64,000 nt of DNA from Diphasiastrum complanatum (taxonomy: Eukaryota > Streptophyta > Lycopodiopsida > Lycopodiales > Lycopodiaceae): the NCBI GenBank assembly GCA_029204225.1, contig CM055102.1, positions 22,251,918-22,315,917 on the forward strand, read 5' to 3'. Below are positions 24,426-37,012 of the stretch, piece by piece; position 1 is the first letter of the stretch; every line of letters begins with the position of its first letter. Position numbers and translations under genes: made by a program. The notes under the pieces are model-generated. The model was not told where the DNA came from, ran no database searches, and worked only from the letters and a program-made list of their open reading frames with translations.

Positions 24426-25404
24426 AGATAGTCACAATAGTTTATCACTATTGTGACAAAGCTTTAAAAGCAAAAAATGCATTCTAGAAAGATAAGAAAA
24501 AAAAAACTCATTTTAATGCCCAAATTCATCAGATAAAGTAATAGTCAAATAATAAAAGAGATAGAAATTGGCCAATAGCCACTACTGCCAAGTGCCCAAA
24601 ATCCACTATAAATAGTGGTCCATAGTATTTCATTTTCATGATCAATCAAGGAAGGTAGAACCTCTACCATTTTGAAAATTGGTTGTCCTTGCTTTTCCTC
24701 TTCCTCCATCTCTCATATGTTTTTGCTATTTTCATATTTGTTGGATTTGATTATTGTTTCTATCTTTGAGAGAGAGAGAGAGAGAGTTACACAGTTTCAC
24801 ATAGTTCCTCTTGACAAAGTAAGACTAAACACTTTGAAGCCTTTATTCATATTCCAAGACAGTAAAGTAAACCTAAAAAGTAAAATACAATACTGAAAAG
24901 CACCATAAAGCATAACCACTTTCAAAAATTCCAGTTGATACTTGCCACCATTCCACAACACAAAACTACATGAGTTAGTACAGTGGGGAAGACAGGTGTC
25001 ATAGCTGAGCGTCAGTTGTTATCCATGTCCAAAAGAAGCTATACCACTTAACATCATAAATAGCATTGGTTCTGAGGTTAAGCATTTAGTAAGAACGCTC
25101 TTTGCTTGTGGCAAAATTTGTAGGAATTCTCCCAAGGATAAGTTCATTCTGCTTTTCAAAAGACTTGTGAGCAATTCTGTCTGAGGAACCTCAGGCTCCG
25201 CCATTTGGAAAGATACTTCTCGATGATGCAAACAACCATTTAGATCTGTTCTTGGTGGCGAGCCACTGGTGGTACTGGGATTTATGTGGTCAGGGGTACT
25301 TCAAGTTATGCTTTGGCTTGTGCAGCTTTCTCTGCATGGGCTTCCTATATTTAATGGCAAATTCTTTCATATTGTCGTCCTTCTTCCTTAACATTAGGAT
25401 ATGG
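24426..25404. other. Spacer between elements E and A, with a hairpin and a gag-like remnant
   Basis: An 11-bp perfect inverted repeat (GTCACAATAGT / ACTATTGTGAC, 5-base loop) lies at about 24428-24454. A short (GA)n run is at about 24769-24786. A minus-strand open stretch at 25231-25019 (LLKSRMNLSLGEFLQILPQA) vaguely resembles the gag-protease linker of Gypsy elements but is too short for a firm call. No other gene is seen. Confidence 0.4.
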
Positions 25405-26139
<735 letters not shown>

Positions 26140-26707
26140 TGGTATCAGAGCTATTGTGTTTCAGGTTTAGCAAGGATTTGGAGGAGTTACCAATGCTAGA
26201 GCATGCTAGATTTATCTCTACTCAAAAATCAGCATTTTTGCATGTGTAGAATTGATCTTTTTTAGGTCAAAAGTCAATATAGGATTATATACGTGATCAA
26301 TTCCGACTTCACACTTGGTTTACTGGATTTAGATGATTTTTGGTGCATTAGGAAGGTCTCATTGGAGTCTACAAGAAGATATATCAAGTTTCTAGAAATT
26401 GCATGTAGAATTTGAGATATTTAATTTTTTGTGATTTTGTCAAAATCTTAATTTTGATTGGATCTCTAGTTTGTGAGGTTAATGAACTTCATTTGTGTGT
26501 GTTTCAATCTTAGGAAGTGGCAAGAATCATTAAATTGAGGATAGATCATAGGTTGATCAAGATCTCAATATTCTATGTGTTGATTTTCTAGTTAGAAGTG
26601 CTAGAAGAGATTTGAGAGGTTTCATATCTTTGTGATTTCTTCTTGATTTCATTTGAGTGCTTTGTGCATTGGAACAGGTTGAAAGAAGAAGATCAGGTCA
26701 CTTCAAC

Positions 26708-27469
26708 ATGGCTACAAGTGGAGGCTTTATGTTGGAGAGCAATGATAGGCTTACCTCAATCAACTATTCTACTTGGAAGGTGAGGATGGAGTCCTTATTG
26801 GAGATGAGTGAGTTGATGGAGATTGTTGCAGGTGTGGAGGAGAGACCTCAAGCACCTCAATATCAAGTGAGGTATGACAAGAGAGCAAAAAAAGCTCTAC
26901 ACATGATTAAGATGAATGTTACCAATGAACTTCTCAAGGAAGTTGGTAAGTGCACATCATCTTTAGAGGCTTGGAAAGCTTTGAAGAAGCTTTATAAATC
27001 CAAGTCTACATCAAGAGTGCTTACTCTTAGGAGACAAATCTTTCAAAGTTTGCAAAATAAGGAAGAGAGTACTTATGCTTTTGTTTTGAGGGTTAAGGCA
27101 TTCAATGATGAGTTAGCATGTATTGATGAAAGCATTAAGGAGGTAGAACCTGTTCAAGTTATACTTAATGGCTTGTTGGATGATCATGATAATCTTGTTC
27201 AAAGTTTTGCTATTCAAAAGACTTTGCCAAGTATTGTAGATTTGCAAGAGATCTTGGTGAATGAGGAGTATAGGCTTCAATCAAGAGGAGGTGGATCTAC
27301 AAAAACATCTCATTATGAAGAGGAGGCTATGTTCATCAAAGGCAAGTTCAAGGGCAAAGGCAAAGGCAAGTGGTGTAAAGGGCAAGATCAAGGTAAGACT
27401 TGTTCTTTTGGCAAAAAGAAAGATAAGTCTATTGTGGAATCAAAGGGCATTTTGCAAATGAATGTTTGA
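26708..27469 (+). CDS. Copia-type gag of element A (zinc knuckle frameshifted)
   Basis: A 253-residue open frame from ATG 26708 (an in-frame ATG also exists at 26657). It carries the gag start MATSGGFMLESNDRLTS, NYSTWKVRMESLLEM, LRRQIFQSLQNKEES and GLLDDHDNLVQSFAIQ, then a basic GKFKGKGKGKW segment. Gag packages the RNA of the element in cytoplasmic particles. A small deletion at about 27426 shifts the frame just before the CCHC knuckle: the bases for YCGIKGHFANECLKK are present but out of frame, so the encoded gag lacks its RNA-binding knuckle. Confidence 0.8.
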   Translation: MATSGGFMLESNDRLTSINYSTWKVRMESLLEMSELMEIVAGVEERPQAPQYQVRYDKRAKKALHMIKMNVTNELLKEVGKCTSSLEAWKALKKLYKSKSTSRVLTLRRQIFQSLQNKEESTYAFVLRVKAFNDELACIDESIKEVEPVQVILNGLLDDHDNLVQSFAIQKTLPSIVDLQEILVNEEYRLQSRGGGSTKTSHYEEEAMFIKGKFKGKGKGKWCKGQDQGKTCSFGKKKDKSIVESKGILQMNV

Positions 27470-28341
27470 AGAAGCAAAGAGATGAAGGTAGCAAGCAAAT
27501 CAACTTTACTACTAATGATGAGGATCTAGGTGGTGGTGATTCTCTTTTGATGTGTTCTTCAAGTCCAATATCAAGTGAAGGTGACAAAGATTCATGGTGG
27601 ATTGATAGTGGAGATAGTTCACACATGACTAGTCACAAGGAGTTATTTACTTATTTGGTCACTTATGATGGAGCCAAGAAAGCAATTCACATGGCCAAGG
27701 TTGGTGAGTGTGTGATGGAAGGTATTGGTCCAATTCCTATTTGTCTCTCTACTAATAGGAAAGCAAGACTTGATGGTGTTCTTTAGATTCTTTCAATTTC
27801 AAAGAATTTGCTAAGTGTTGGTCAAATGATAGAGAAAGGATACATGGTAAATTTTGGTGGTGATGCTTGCTTCATCACAAAGGAAGAAATCTTGGTTGCT
27901 AGGGGCAATAGACAAGGTAGACTTTTCAAGCTTGATGCTTTTGTTATGGCTAACAAAAAGGATGGAATGGAAAAGGAGATTGGTCTCAGATTTCCAAAGT
28001 TACCTTTTATCATCAATAAGATTGGTGGATCTTATGCAAAGTCTAAAAAGCTTTCTTATGCTAGATCTAGGTTGAGATCTAATATGCTTCTTGGAGATGT
28101 TCATCTTTGTGCTAACTTGGCTAGTCTTGAGGATAATAATGGTGTTTCAATGGTTCTTCATGGCAAGTGCAAGCATGCAAAAGGTAAGGAAAGAGCTAAG
28201 TTCATCAATGGTGGTGAAGGTTCTTCCTTGGAAAAGATTGTTGTTAATGATTTCTTTGATCATATGAAAAAAGATTTTGCTAGGTGCATGCATGAAGGAG
28301 ATATTTCTTCTACATTCTTTTGTGATGATCCAAGAAAGTAA
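27466..28341 (+). pseudogene. Element A protease-like frame
   Basis: One frame with a single TAG at 27784-27786. The Copia protease site reads SWWIDSGDSSHMTS (usual DSGAS, here DSGDS). ISKNLLSVGQMIEKGY follows, and then RQGRLFKLDAFVMA of the pre-integrase region. The rest is not integrase: INKIGGSYAKSKKLSYARSR and SMVLHGKCKHAKGKERAKF have counterparts only in element B (44866-45678) within this window. Confidence 0.65.
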
Positions 28342-28344
28342 TTT

Positions 28345-29453
28345 TTGCAGCGAATGGAGTCACATGTCTTCATAAAAAGAGTAGATCAAATGGTTCTATC
28401 AAGAGACTTTGTGAGGAAGATAGTCGCAAGTCAAGAAGAAGAGAAATATGTGAAGAGTTTAAAGTAGGATGTACTTTGAATGATGTCATTGTGAATGATA
28501 GTGAGGAAGAATTAGTATCATATGAGTCATTACCTAAAACATTGAGTAGAAGTTCTTGTTTGAAAAAAGAAAGTACTTCAATCATCCTTATGTTGAAGGT
28601 ACTAATCATTTTTTTCATGGCTTCTAATGTTTTTGAGGTTTCTACTTCTTATGATGCACTCATTAAGAGGGAGTCTTATGGAAGAAAGAGCAATGGAAGA
28701 TTGGTTCTTGGGAAGATCCAAGGCATGGATCTCACATCTCTTCATCAACTCAAAGGATTCTTTGATTGTGAATTGATCACTCATGATTGAGATGGCAAAA
28801 GGTTGGTTGGAGAAGACTACATGGAGCAAATCGAGAGGCAATTTCTTCAAGGCAAGGAAGATTTTTTTGGTGAGCTTATTGAGGTTTGTTATGGACTCAA
28901 GAAGGCTGGATTTATTAGGTTTGATACTCATCTTCACCTACTCTATTTCATGTTGGATGGAAAGTTTGAAATCTATCTTCTGATTTATGATGGTGACATT
29001 GATGACATTGTTTTCACCAACCTTTGTGGAAATTCGAGATTAAGCATTGATGAGATCTTGTTGGATATAGATCATATGTTTGAGAGGGAGTATTTCCAGA
29101 GGTTCAGGTTTGAAGATATTCATATCTTTGATATCTTTGATGATCAAGAGAAAGGTAAGCAAGTGGAAGCGACTCACTTTGCTTTACTCAAATATTTTGG
29201 AGAATTTTCTTATGTAGATGATGCTATGCAAGTGGATATTGGTTCTCATGGTTTTCATACTGGAAAAGCAAGTAATGAATCTGGAAAACAAAGTTTGTTC
29301 AATGACTTTGATGGTCAAGAGGAAGATCAAGAGGTTGGTCTCAAAGGGCTTCAACAACACAAAAGGAAAGGTGGCAATTTGGAGCTAGTCAAGAGCATCA
29401 AAGGAAGGTTTTTTTGGCAAAGATGTTATGGATATGTTTTTGCAGCTTATTGA
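28345..29453 (+). pseudogene. Element A second ORF with RT-derived relic
   Basis: One frame with a TGA at 28788-28790. The part from about 28820 to 29100 keeps the order of Copia RT landmarks: a YMEQ block, QGKED, EVCYGLKKAG, RFDTHL, EIYLLIYDGDIDDIVFTN and an HMFE end. It is much shorter than a real RT and the YVDD catalytic box reads YDGD. Element B has the same arrangement (45641-46534). The remainder (to 29453) is of unknown nature. This is a reading by eye and needs a profile alignment. Confidence 0.55.
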
Positions 29454-30260
29454 AGACTCAAGTAAGGTCAAAGGAGCAGCAAAGAAGTGTTGTTCAAGTT
29501 TACTTGTTCTATTTCATGTTTGAGCTATTTCATATGGATGTGTGCAAATTGTCAAAATATGGACAAACTAGCTACATTGTCTTGCAATATCTTATTGTTG
29601 GAGTTGTACTGGCATTTTTGGCTGGTTTTGCTGATGGAAATGAAGCTATTGGAGGCTCATTATATCACTCATCCATGATCAAGTTCTCAAGTGTTGAGTT
29701 ACTTGATGCCAATGTTTGAAGATTGTCAATTTTTGGTGAATTCATGGTCATTTTCTTGTGTCAAGTAGATCTTGAAGATGGACTAGTGCAACCTACTTGG
29801 TTTATGAAGTCATGTGGTGCTGGATTTGCATTATTTATGTACTCACCTACTCATGGATTTCCAAGGTTTGATGGTTTCTTGTGGCAAGATGGAGATGGAG
29901 GCCTTTTCATGGAGTTTTATGGTGGAGACATATCAAGAAAGGACAAAGTTTGAGGAGACAAGCAAGCAAATGGTCATCACTCACATTTATTGTTTGGTTG
30001 CTGTAATTTTCCAGAGAGTTCAAAGTTTTAAGCATGGAGGAATCATTTCATTCACATTCTATTTTGTTCTTCATGTTATAGTTATATCTTGATGTGTAAA
30101 ATTGATGTAAGAAATATTGAAGCATCCAATTTGGACACTATTCTCTATATCAATTATGAAAGATACTTTAGAACCTTAGAAAGGAGATCTATACTTAGGA
30201 TGGATATCATTCTAAAGTTGGATCAAAGTTCTATTGTCAAAACTATGCCAAAACTAGTTG
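29454..30260 (+). other. Element A 3' internal region
   Basis: Broken coding-like sequence. A stretch near 29768-29950 (LEDGLVQPTW, SCGAGFALFMYS, THGFPRF, DGDGGLFMEFYGG) parallels two separate parts of element B (about 45085-45240 and 46760-46850). No known domain. It ends at the polypurine tract. Confidence 0.5.
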
Positions 30261-30269
30261 AAGAGGGAG

Positions 30270-30909
30270 TGTGAGAGATTTCAACTAGTTTAGTCTAGTT
30301 TAGTCATATTTTGGTAAATTGTCAATAAGAGGCCAAAACTCATTTTAGACTTAGAGATAAACTTTTTGAAGTTATATTAGTTTAAAATACATTCAATAAA
30401 CACTTTTTGAAAGTGTGAGAAAGTTGGTAGTCGAGTTTGAGAGAGATTCAAATTTGAATTTTGGGTACATTGAATCTAGATCCAAAAATAGTAGGGTTTA
30501 CATTTTAGAGGGAAAGCCAAGTGGCCAAATAGGGTTTGGAAACTCTATAAAAGGATGTAACTCGTGGAGAGACACATATTCTCTCTTCTCTCTCTCATTT
30601 CATCATTATACATGGTTCTCTTTGGGTTTTGCTACTCATTGGTGCACTATCTTGGTGTTATCTTGCAATCTTGTGTGTAGAATGTTCATTTATTGCTATT
30701 TTCGGTTCCACACATGTGAAATACAGTAGGGTACTGTAATTGTACGGACAACAAACATATTTTATGTTTTGGTTCATGTTTGATCAATATCTCTTAGAGT
30801 TTGCATCTCATTTTGTATGTAGATGCTGATTTTTCTACACTGGCAAGATTGTTGGTTTGCTCCTTATTGTAACCAAAGTTGGATCTTGAATGATCTGAAA
30901 TCCTTCACA
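30270..30909 (+). repeat. Element A 3' LTR
   Basis: Same ends as the 5' LTR, with a short CT tract near 30580-30597 and CACACATGTG (30709-30718) in place of CACACGTGTG, a CpG-to-TpG/CpA type change. Confidence 0.85.
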
Positions 30910-32466
30910 GTCCTGCCGTTGATGGTTGATCTCCAGCCATTGATAAAGATGGTGGTGGTGATGGTGCCACCCCCTTTCCGTTTTTGAGCTCGGGTAATAC
31001 TAGCACTAGAACATGGGGAATAGGGGAATTTTGTGGCAGCCTTCTTGGAGTTGATGTTGATTACAGCGTAATCAAATTCAATGGTGCACTGGCTCCAGGT
31101 CTTAGGGGACATGCATACTTTGTTATGCACAAGCTTTGTCATGTAGACAGTCAATGAGATACATGCTTGCTATTGATTGATTGGATACCACTTAAAGAGA
31201 AGCAAAAGCAAAGTGTGCATGCAAGTCACTTTTTTACCATTCACCAAATCTAGTTTGCTATATTTCATGCATGCGCACATGCTTGATCATTTACATGTGG
31301 GGGGTGGTTGGGCCGTTAACCAAGGTCCAAACTTCAAAAGTTGAGGCAATCATCACAGTTTGTCCTTTAACATTGACTTTCTTCCAAACCCAAGAGACCA
31401 ATCTCGAGCACAGAGTATTGCCGCCTTTGCAAGGCATGCCCTAAAACACTGCTTTTGCTCAAACTCACCTGAGAGTGACACCTCTTACCTCTATCAGATC
31501 GGAGGTAAGCATCATCAAGTTTCAACTAATGTGAATCCTCGAAATCAGCATCACAAATTTTTGTTGGGCCAAGGACTCAAAAGTGTATACAAAATGGGGA
31601 CTTGGGGAGTTGACTCATAGGGGGAGAGAGGAGGTACACACCTCATGTTTGTTTGTAGTAGTACAACAAAATGCGAGAAATTGCACACCCGGTCAAAATT
31701 TTTGATGCTCGATCGTGTTCGTACCTCTCATTTCATTCCATAGTTTCATATTCAATTTGAAACCCACACAAAAGACGCCTTGCTGATGAATTGGGCGGAA
31801 TTGTTTTATGCTATTTTGCTTCATCTGGGCTTTGCTGTGATCTGCACAGAATTGTTGGTCTGGATTCTGACAGACAGCGAGAGCCTCTTGCTGCTGCCTA
31901 ATTTCGTCTGTTTCCAGCACCTTGTTGCATTTTAGTATAGCTAGAATCTGCTGCTTGATCGATCAGCTTCCGCACAGCACTGCCTGTTTTTCGAATCATA
32001 TTTTCTTGCTTTGGCAACAAAGAGCTCGGAATCTTGAAATCTGTGGGGCCTGGATCTTCAATTCGTATAGCTTGTACTCTGTTTGTAGGATTCTCGTGCT
32101 GGCTAGAAGATCTTCCTGTACTTGTGTGGAGGGTTTCAATTCTCGTGACATCCTAGCAGTGACCTTGGATATAGAGGATGAGGGTAAGCCAAGTTGTTTT
32201 CTTTGTTGCTAGCAAATCAATTGGTATTTGATGCTGCTCTGAAATTTGTGAGTGTTCTGATAATGCCAAGATTGCTTAAGGCAGCCCAAGGCCCCAGGTA
32301 AGCTCTTGACTTTTTCAGCTCTGTTTGAGAGAATACCTAATTTTGAAGAAATGGATTTGGTTGGAGGTAGTTCTACGTGTAGTGATTGCGTGAATGTTGG
32401 TGCTGTGCGATTTCTGAATGCAGAATAGCAACTGAAGATCGAGAGTAAGAAAGAAAAGAGAGGGAA
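30910..32466 (+). other. Spacer and probable 5' leader of the PHT4 gene
   Basis: A minus-strand open stretch (31154-30910) is of unknown nature and directly abuts element A. From about 31700 the sequence looks like a promoter and leader. Plausible untranslated exons are separated by GT-AG introns, with donor GTAAGCC near 32183 and acceptor near 32279, then donor GTAAGCTC near 32298 and acceptor near 32422 (ATGCAG). The last leader piece, GAGAGTAAGAAAGAAAAGAG, precedes the start codon at 32467. These exon limits are guesses. Confidence 0.4.
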
Positions 32467-33876
32467 ATGCTTTCAGAAAGCGAGGATAGTGGCCTTTATG
32501 GCAGAGAAAGACAACAGCCTAAATGGGTGCTTTTGAAAGGCATTCCTCGGCGGTACACCGTAGTACTGCTTACATTTGTGTGCACCAATGTGTGCTATGT
32601 TGAGCGGATCGGGTTCTCGGTAGCCTACACAGCTGCAGCAAACGCAGCAGGTGTTAAGCAAGCAACAAAAGGGTTTGTGCTCTCCGCCTTTTACTATGGC
32701 TATGCAACTTCTCAAGTTCCAGGAGGCTGGTTTGCACAGAAGGTGGGAGGCAGAATTGTGCTCCTCATATCTTTCATTTTGTGGTCTATCACCTGTGCTC
32801 TCACCCCTATTGAAGCTGACAAGGTTGGAGGTCTCATATGGGCACGCCTGATTGTTGGGGTAGCTCAAGGCTGTATCTTCCCTTCAATTCACACAGTTCT
32901 TGCCCAGTGGGTGCCTCCCCACGAGCGCTCGCGGTCAGTTTCTCTGACCACTTCAGGGATGTATTTTGGAGCTGCATTTGGAATGCTCATTCTACCAGGG
33001 TTGGTTCAGAAAGAGGGGCCACGCGCCGTGTTCCTGTATGAGGCTGCTATGGGCGCTTCATGGGCACTGTTATGGTTTTTGTGTGCCAGTGATCCACCTC
33101 TCTCAGAGCTTCCTAAAGCATCAGCTTCAGGGTTTGGCACAGCCACAGGCTATGAGAAGGGCAAAGCTCCCCATTTCACCTTATCAGTGGATGAAAGGGA
33201 GACTGGCAAAAGATCTGCTCAATCAAAGTCCGACATAGAAGCTATTCCCTGGAGAAAGCTCATGCAAAGTTTGCCAGTTTGGGCAATTGTGGTAAATAAT
33301 TTTACTTTCCACTATGCTTTGTATGTGTTAATGAACTGGTTGCCCACCTACTTTGATCAAGGGTTACATGTAGGTCTTGAGAACATGGGCATGGCCAAGA
33401 TGCTTCCTTACCTTGTCATGTTTGTGTTCTCAAATGTAGGTGGGGTAGTGGCAGACCATCTTATCTCTAGGCAGAGTATTTCTGTGACCTACACTAGGAA
33501 GTTACTTAACAGCTTAGGGTTTGCAATAGCAGCTGTGGCTCTTTTGGTGATGCCTCACCTTAAATCCGTCACAGGTGCTATATTATGCTCCTCTATTTCT
33601 CTTGGGTCATGTGCATTTGCTAGGGCAGGATTTGCAGTAAATCACATGGACATTGCACCTAAGTATGCTGGAATCTTGATGGGAATTTCCAACACTGCTG
33701 GAACTATTGCAGGTGTAGTTGGGGTCTCTGTGACAGGTCGCATCTTGGAAACTTCCAGCCTTGGTCCTTCTGATCCTTCTAGTTGGATGATGGTTTTTGC
33801 TACACCTGCAATTTTATGTATATTAAGTGCTCTTTTTTTCTTTGCATTTGCAACAGGAAAGAGGATATTTAATTGA
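32467..33876 (+). CDS. PHT4;6: PHT4;6-like anion/phosphate transporter (major facilitator)
   Basis: A 469-residue intronless frame. After a short soluble N terminus (about 28 residues, IPRRY) it has about 12 hydrophobic segments of a major facilitator protein. SLC17/PHT4 signatures include VCYVERIGFSVAYT (42-55), the loop motif GGWFAQKVGGR (86-96), FPSIHTVLAQWVPPHERSRS (138-157) and TTSGMYFGAAFGM. A hydrophilic central loop (about 210-260) separates the two halves; HMDIAPKYAGILMGISN is in the second. It matches the Arabidopsis PHT4;6 branch (Golgi phosphate export) better than the plastid PHT4 members, and no chloroplast transit peptide is visible. Substrate and Golgi location are inferred from the family. 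The CDS looks intact, flanked by retroelements about 1.5 kb upstream and 1.1 kb downstream. Confidence 0.9.
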   Translation: MLSESEDSGLYGRERQQPKWVLLKGIPRRYTVVLLTFVCTNVCYVERIGFSVAYTAAANAAGVKQATKGFVLSAFYYGYATSQVPGGWFAQKVGGRIVLLISFILWSITCALTPIEADKVGGLIWARLIVGVAQGCIFPSIHTVLAQWVPPHERSRSVSLTTSGMYFGAAFGMLILPGLVQKEGPRAVFLYEAAMGASWALLWFLCASDPPLSELPKASASGFGTATGYEKGKAPHFTLSVDERETGKRSAQSKSDIEAIPWRKLMQSLPVWAIVVNNFTFHYALYVLMNWLPTYFDQGLHVGLENMGMAKMLPYLVMFVFSNVGGVVADHLISRQSISVTYTRKLLNSLGFAIAAVALLVMPHLKSVTGAILCSSISLGSCAFARAGFAVNHMDIAPKYAGILMGISNTAGTIAGVVGVSVTGRILETSSLGPSDPSSWMMVFATPAILCILSALFFFAFATGKRIFN

Positions 33877-34979
33877 TTTTCAGTGGGATGTATATGAAAG
33901 ACAATCTTTCATACAGAAATTTACACATGTCATTTTAAGATATGAATTAACGTATACAGTCCAGCCAAAGAATCATCTGAGGAACAATGAAATGAAGCAG
34001 TTGAATTTTTTCATTCTTGATGATAATCTTGTGGTGTAATGGTGAAGTTCAAAAGCGTTGAATAACACAACTGTGAACAAGCATTATCAGGGTATACGAT
34101 TAGATTCTGTTAATGTACATGAGACTATTTTATTAAAATTAACAAGAATAGCCTGAATTTTTCCATCTTTTATCATCTTCATAGTGCATATTTTAAATCG
34201 TGCTTATAAATTAACAAAAGAATTACATCCTTAGATTCATATGCAAGTCTACTTCTGAACTGCGACATGATTCGTTCCCAAGTTTCTTCCTAGTAAGTTG
34301 CGTCTAGAACTGGGTTGCTGCTTTCTATAGATCTGTTGAAACTGCTGTTTTTATGTTTTCGTTTCAAGATGAGAAAGCTTTGAGAATCCTTACTACATCG
34401 CTGTATTTCTTTCGGGGAGATAGTTCATGTCCTTCGTTACACAGAAGATTTCATGTGGATCTTGACTTGCTGGAGGTACCAATATGAATAGACCTTTTAT
34501 TCTTTCTGCCAAAATATGACTAATTGAAATATGAATAATCAGAGCATTCAGGCAGAATTCTCATTTCTCTAGAACCTAAGTGATGAATATCACTTGTCAT
34601 TGCATATGAAAGCATGTATACTCTGGAGGCTTGATTAAATTGTTCTGGAGTCACACATTGTGCTGAATGTTCAACATATAGGAGGCATGTGAATTGGACT
34701 GGGAATAGTTTTTGCAATTAAGATGTCTTAATTTTTGGAGCAGTGGAAAATTGTAATAAAATGAAATACCCATAGAATTATCAAACAAATCAAAGAAGGG
34801 ATTTCAAAGAAAGGCGTACCAAAGGAGAAGGGGGATGAGGATTAGGAAGACAAAATTCAAAAGAGCAATATTGATTGTTTACATTGTGAGAAGATAGCGG
34901 ATAATTGTAAAAATGTTATAAGCCAAAGTGTTGAAAGTTTGAATGCAAAGGTGGCCATGGAAAGAGAAAGAAAGATGAA
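33877..34979. other. PHT4 3' flank, no gene seen
   Basis: Presumed 3' UTR followed by AT-rich spacer. At about 34795-34975 a plus-strand stretch (IDCLHCEKIADNCKN) vaguely resembles a retroelement zinc knuckle, too weak to call. Confidence 0.45.
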
Positions 34980-37012
34980 AACAACTTCAACCTAGAAGAA
35001 CTTAGGCAATGTCACATAAGCAAGCACGCACTTAGCCGCTTCGACTAAGATTCGATTCTTTCTCTCAGCAAGTCCATTCGACTGAGGCAAATAAGAAGTG
35101 ATAAATTGTTGCTCAATGTCTTTCCTAAGGCAACACTCATTGAATTCGGTTGAGATGTATTCTCCATCATTGTCAAAACTTAGTGTTTTGATTATTTTAT
35201 CACTTTCGAGTTATGCATGCTCTTCGAATTGTCTGAAGATGTTGAAAGCCTCCGATTTTTGCTTAGTGAAATAAACAAATATTCTTCTAAAAAATTCATT
35301 AATAATGCATTGGGCCACATATATATGAATGAACAACATCTAGAACATCTTTTGTTGCATGCTTCTGACTTGATCAAAAAGGAATTCCAGTCTGCCCAAC
35401 AATGCAGCTATGGGAGACAAGGAGATCGATTTTCTTGTCTAGATAATTGAGATCAAGTACTAAGGACTGTCTAAACATGTTCGATATAGATGTATGATTC
35501 AAGTGACCTAGCCTATAGTGCCGAAGTAATGCTTCATTAACTAGAACATAAGTATTCAAGATTTGACCTATACCAGAATAACAACATATCAATCTACATA
35601 CGTATCTATGCCTCTTTTCGAGTGCAAGGATCTTATTTGTCTTATCGACAATTTTGCATTGATTAGATTCAAATCCTACCCTATGACCTAAATCAATAAT
35701 TATGCTTATTGATAATAGATTTGTTCACACTTTTGGTACATACAGAACATTCGGTAGTAAGATCATGTTCAAAGCTCAATCTTAAAGTGTCATCACCACC
35801 AAGAGATTTCACACCTTCTTCTGAAAGCGATAACTTTCCTAGATTCATCAAAAATAGTGCAGCCTTGTCTATCGAATTCGACCCTCTGACCCGAATTTGT
35901 GATTCTGCTAACTGAGAGTAGGTTTTTGGTCAGATTTGGAATGTGAAGAACACTGGACATCACCTTTCTGAAATTCGACTTTGACTGTTCCTACACCCTT
36001 GATAGTATGAGTCAAGTTGTCTCCAACTTGCACAATTGTAGGATGGGTGTATGACTTGTAGTCATGGAACCAATCGCAATGGTGAGTCATGTGCTGCGAT
36101 GCACCTAAGTCCAAATACCAGGAATCGATATCTTGTTGTTTTTCGACTTTGGTCAAGAAGGCAGTTTCATCTTCCTCTTGTTGCTGGATCGAGTGACTGG
36201 TGGAAGCAGCATTTGCTTGTTGTTGGAATTGTTGTTTCCTTTCGTTGTTGTATTGCAGTGTTATGCAATCCTTGATAAGGTGACCAGTCCTCTTACAGTA
36301 CTTACAAAATAGATTATATCTTGGATAGAAGGGTGAAGACTCTGAAGTTGATGGTGAGTTTGATACAGGTCGTTGCATGTTGCTCTTGTTGTCAGGATAG
36401 TCTGACTGTGTAGACCTCTTGGATCTGAACTTCTAATTTTTTGAATACAGAGCTTGAGGATCCGATCCTAAGCCCGAGGAGGAGGCTGATCTTTTGATCT
36501 CCTCTTGTAGGAGCATTGAGATTACTCTTGATAGAGTGAGGTGCTCCTGGGTAGAAGTTGCCATTACCCAATTTTTGTAGGCTTTAGGTAGACTCGTTAA
36601 TAGAGTCATGAGTGCATCGGAATGTTCTATGTCTGAGCCGGTTGCAGTCATTTGCTCCATAAGATATTTGAAGGTGTTGAGGTGGCTCGAAACACTATCT
36701 GCGTCAGACATTATGAGGGTGAAATATTTCTTCCTCAGATGAAGCTTGGAAGTAACGTCTCTAATATCGTAGAGAGTTGTTAGGATGTCCCAAACATCCT
36801 TAGCCGTCTGAGCAACACGTATGTGGCTGATCTGAGTGTCCTTGATGTTGAGGGTGATCATGGCAAATGCTTTGCCATCTCTCATTCTCCACTTGGTGAT
36901 GACGGCTGCATCACCTTCTGGTTTGAGCTCTGTGCCATCAACGATGTCCCACAGTTCTTTGGCTAGAAGTATAACCTTCATTTTGAATTTCCAGAGATGA
37001 TAGTTGATTGTG
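34980..37012 (-). mobile_element. Truncated Copia element (gag to integrase), minus strand
   Basis: In minus order: gag (37010-36433; NYHLWKFKMKVILLAKELWDI, LTSLPKAYKNWVMATSTQEH), a CCHC knuckle (CKYCKRTGHLIKDC, about 36290), protease (SWYLDLGASQHMTHH; DSGAS reads DLGAS) and the pre-integrase block LRHYRLGHLNHTSI (about 35520). Broken integrase-core sequence continues to about 34980. RT, LTRs and primer site are absent. The right end joins a plus-strand Gypsy fragment near 37012, giving a chimeric open frame. It is a different Copia lineage from elements A, B, C and E. Confidence 0.75.
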
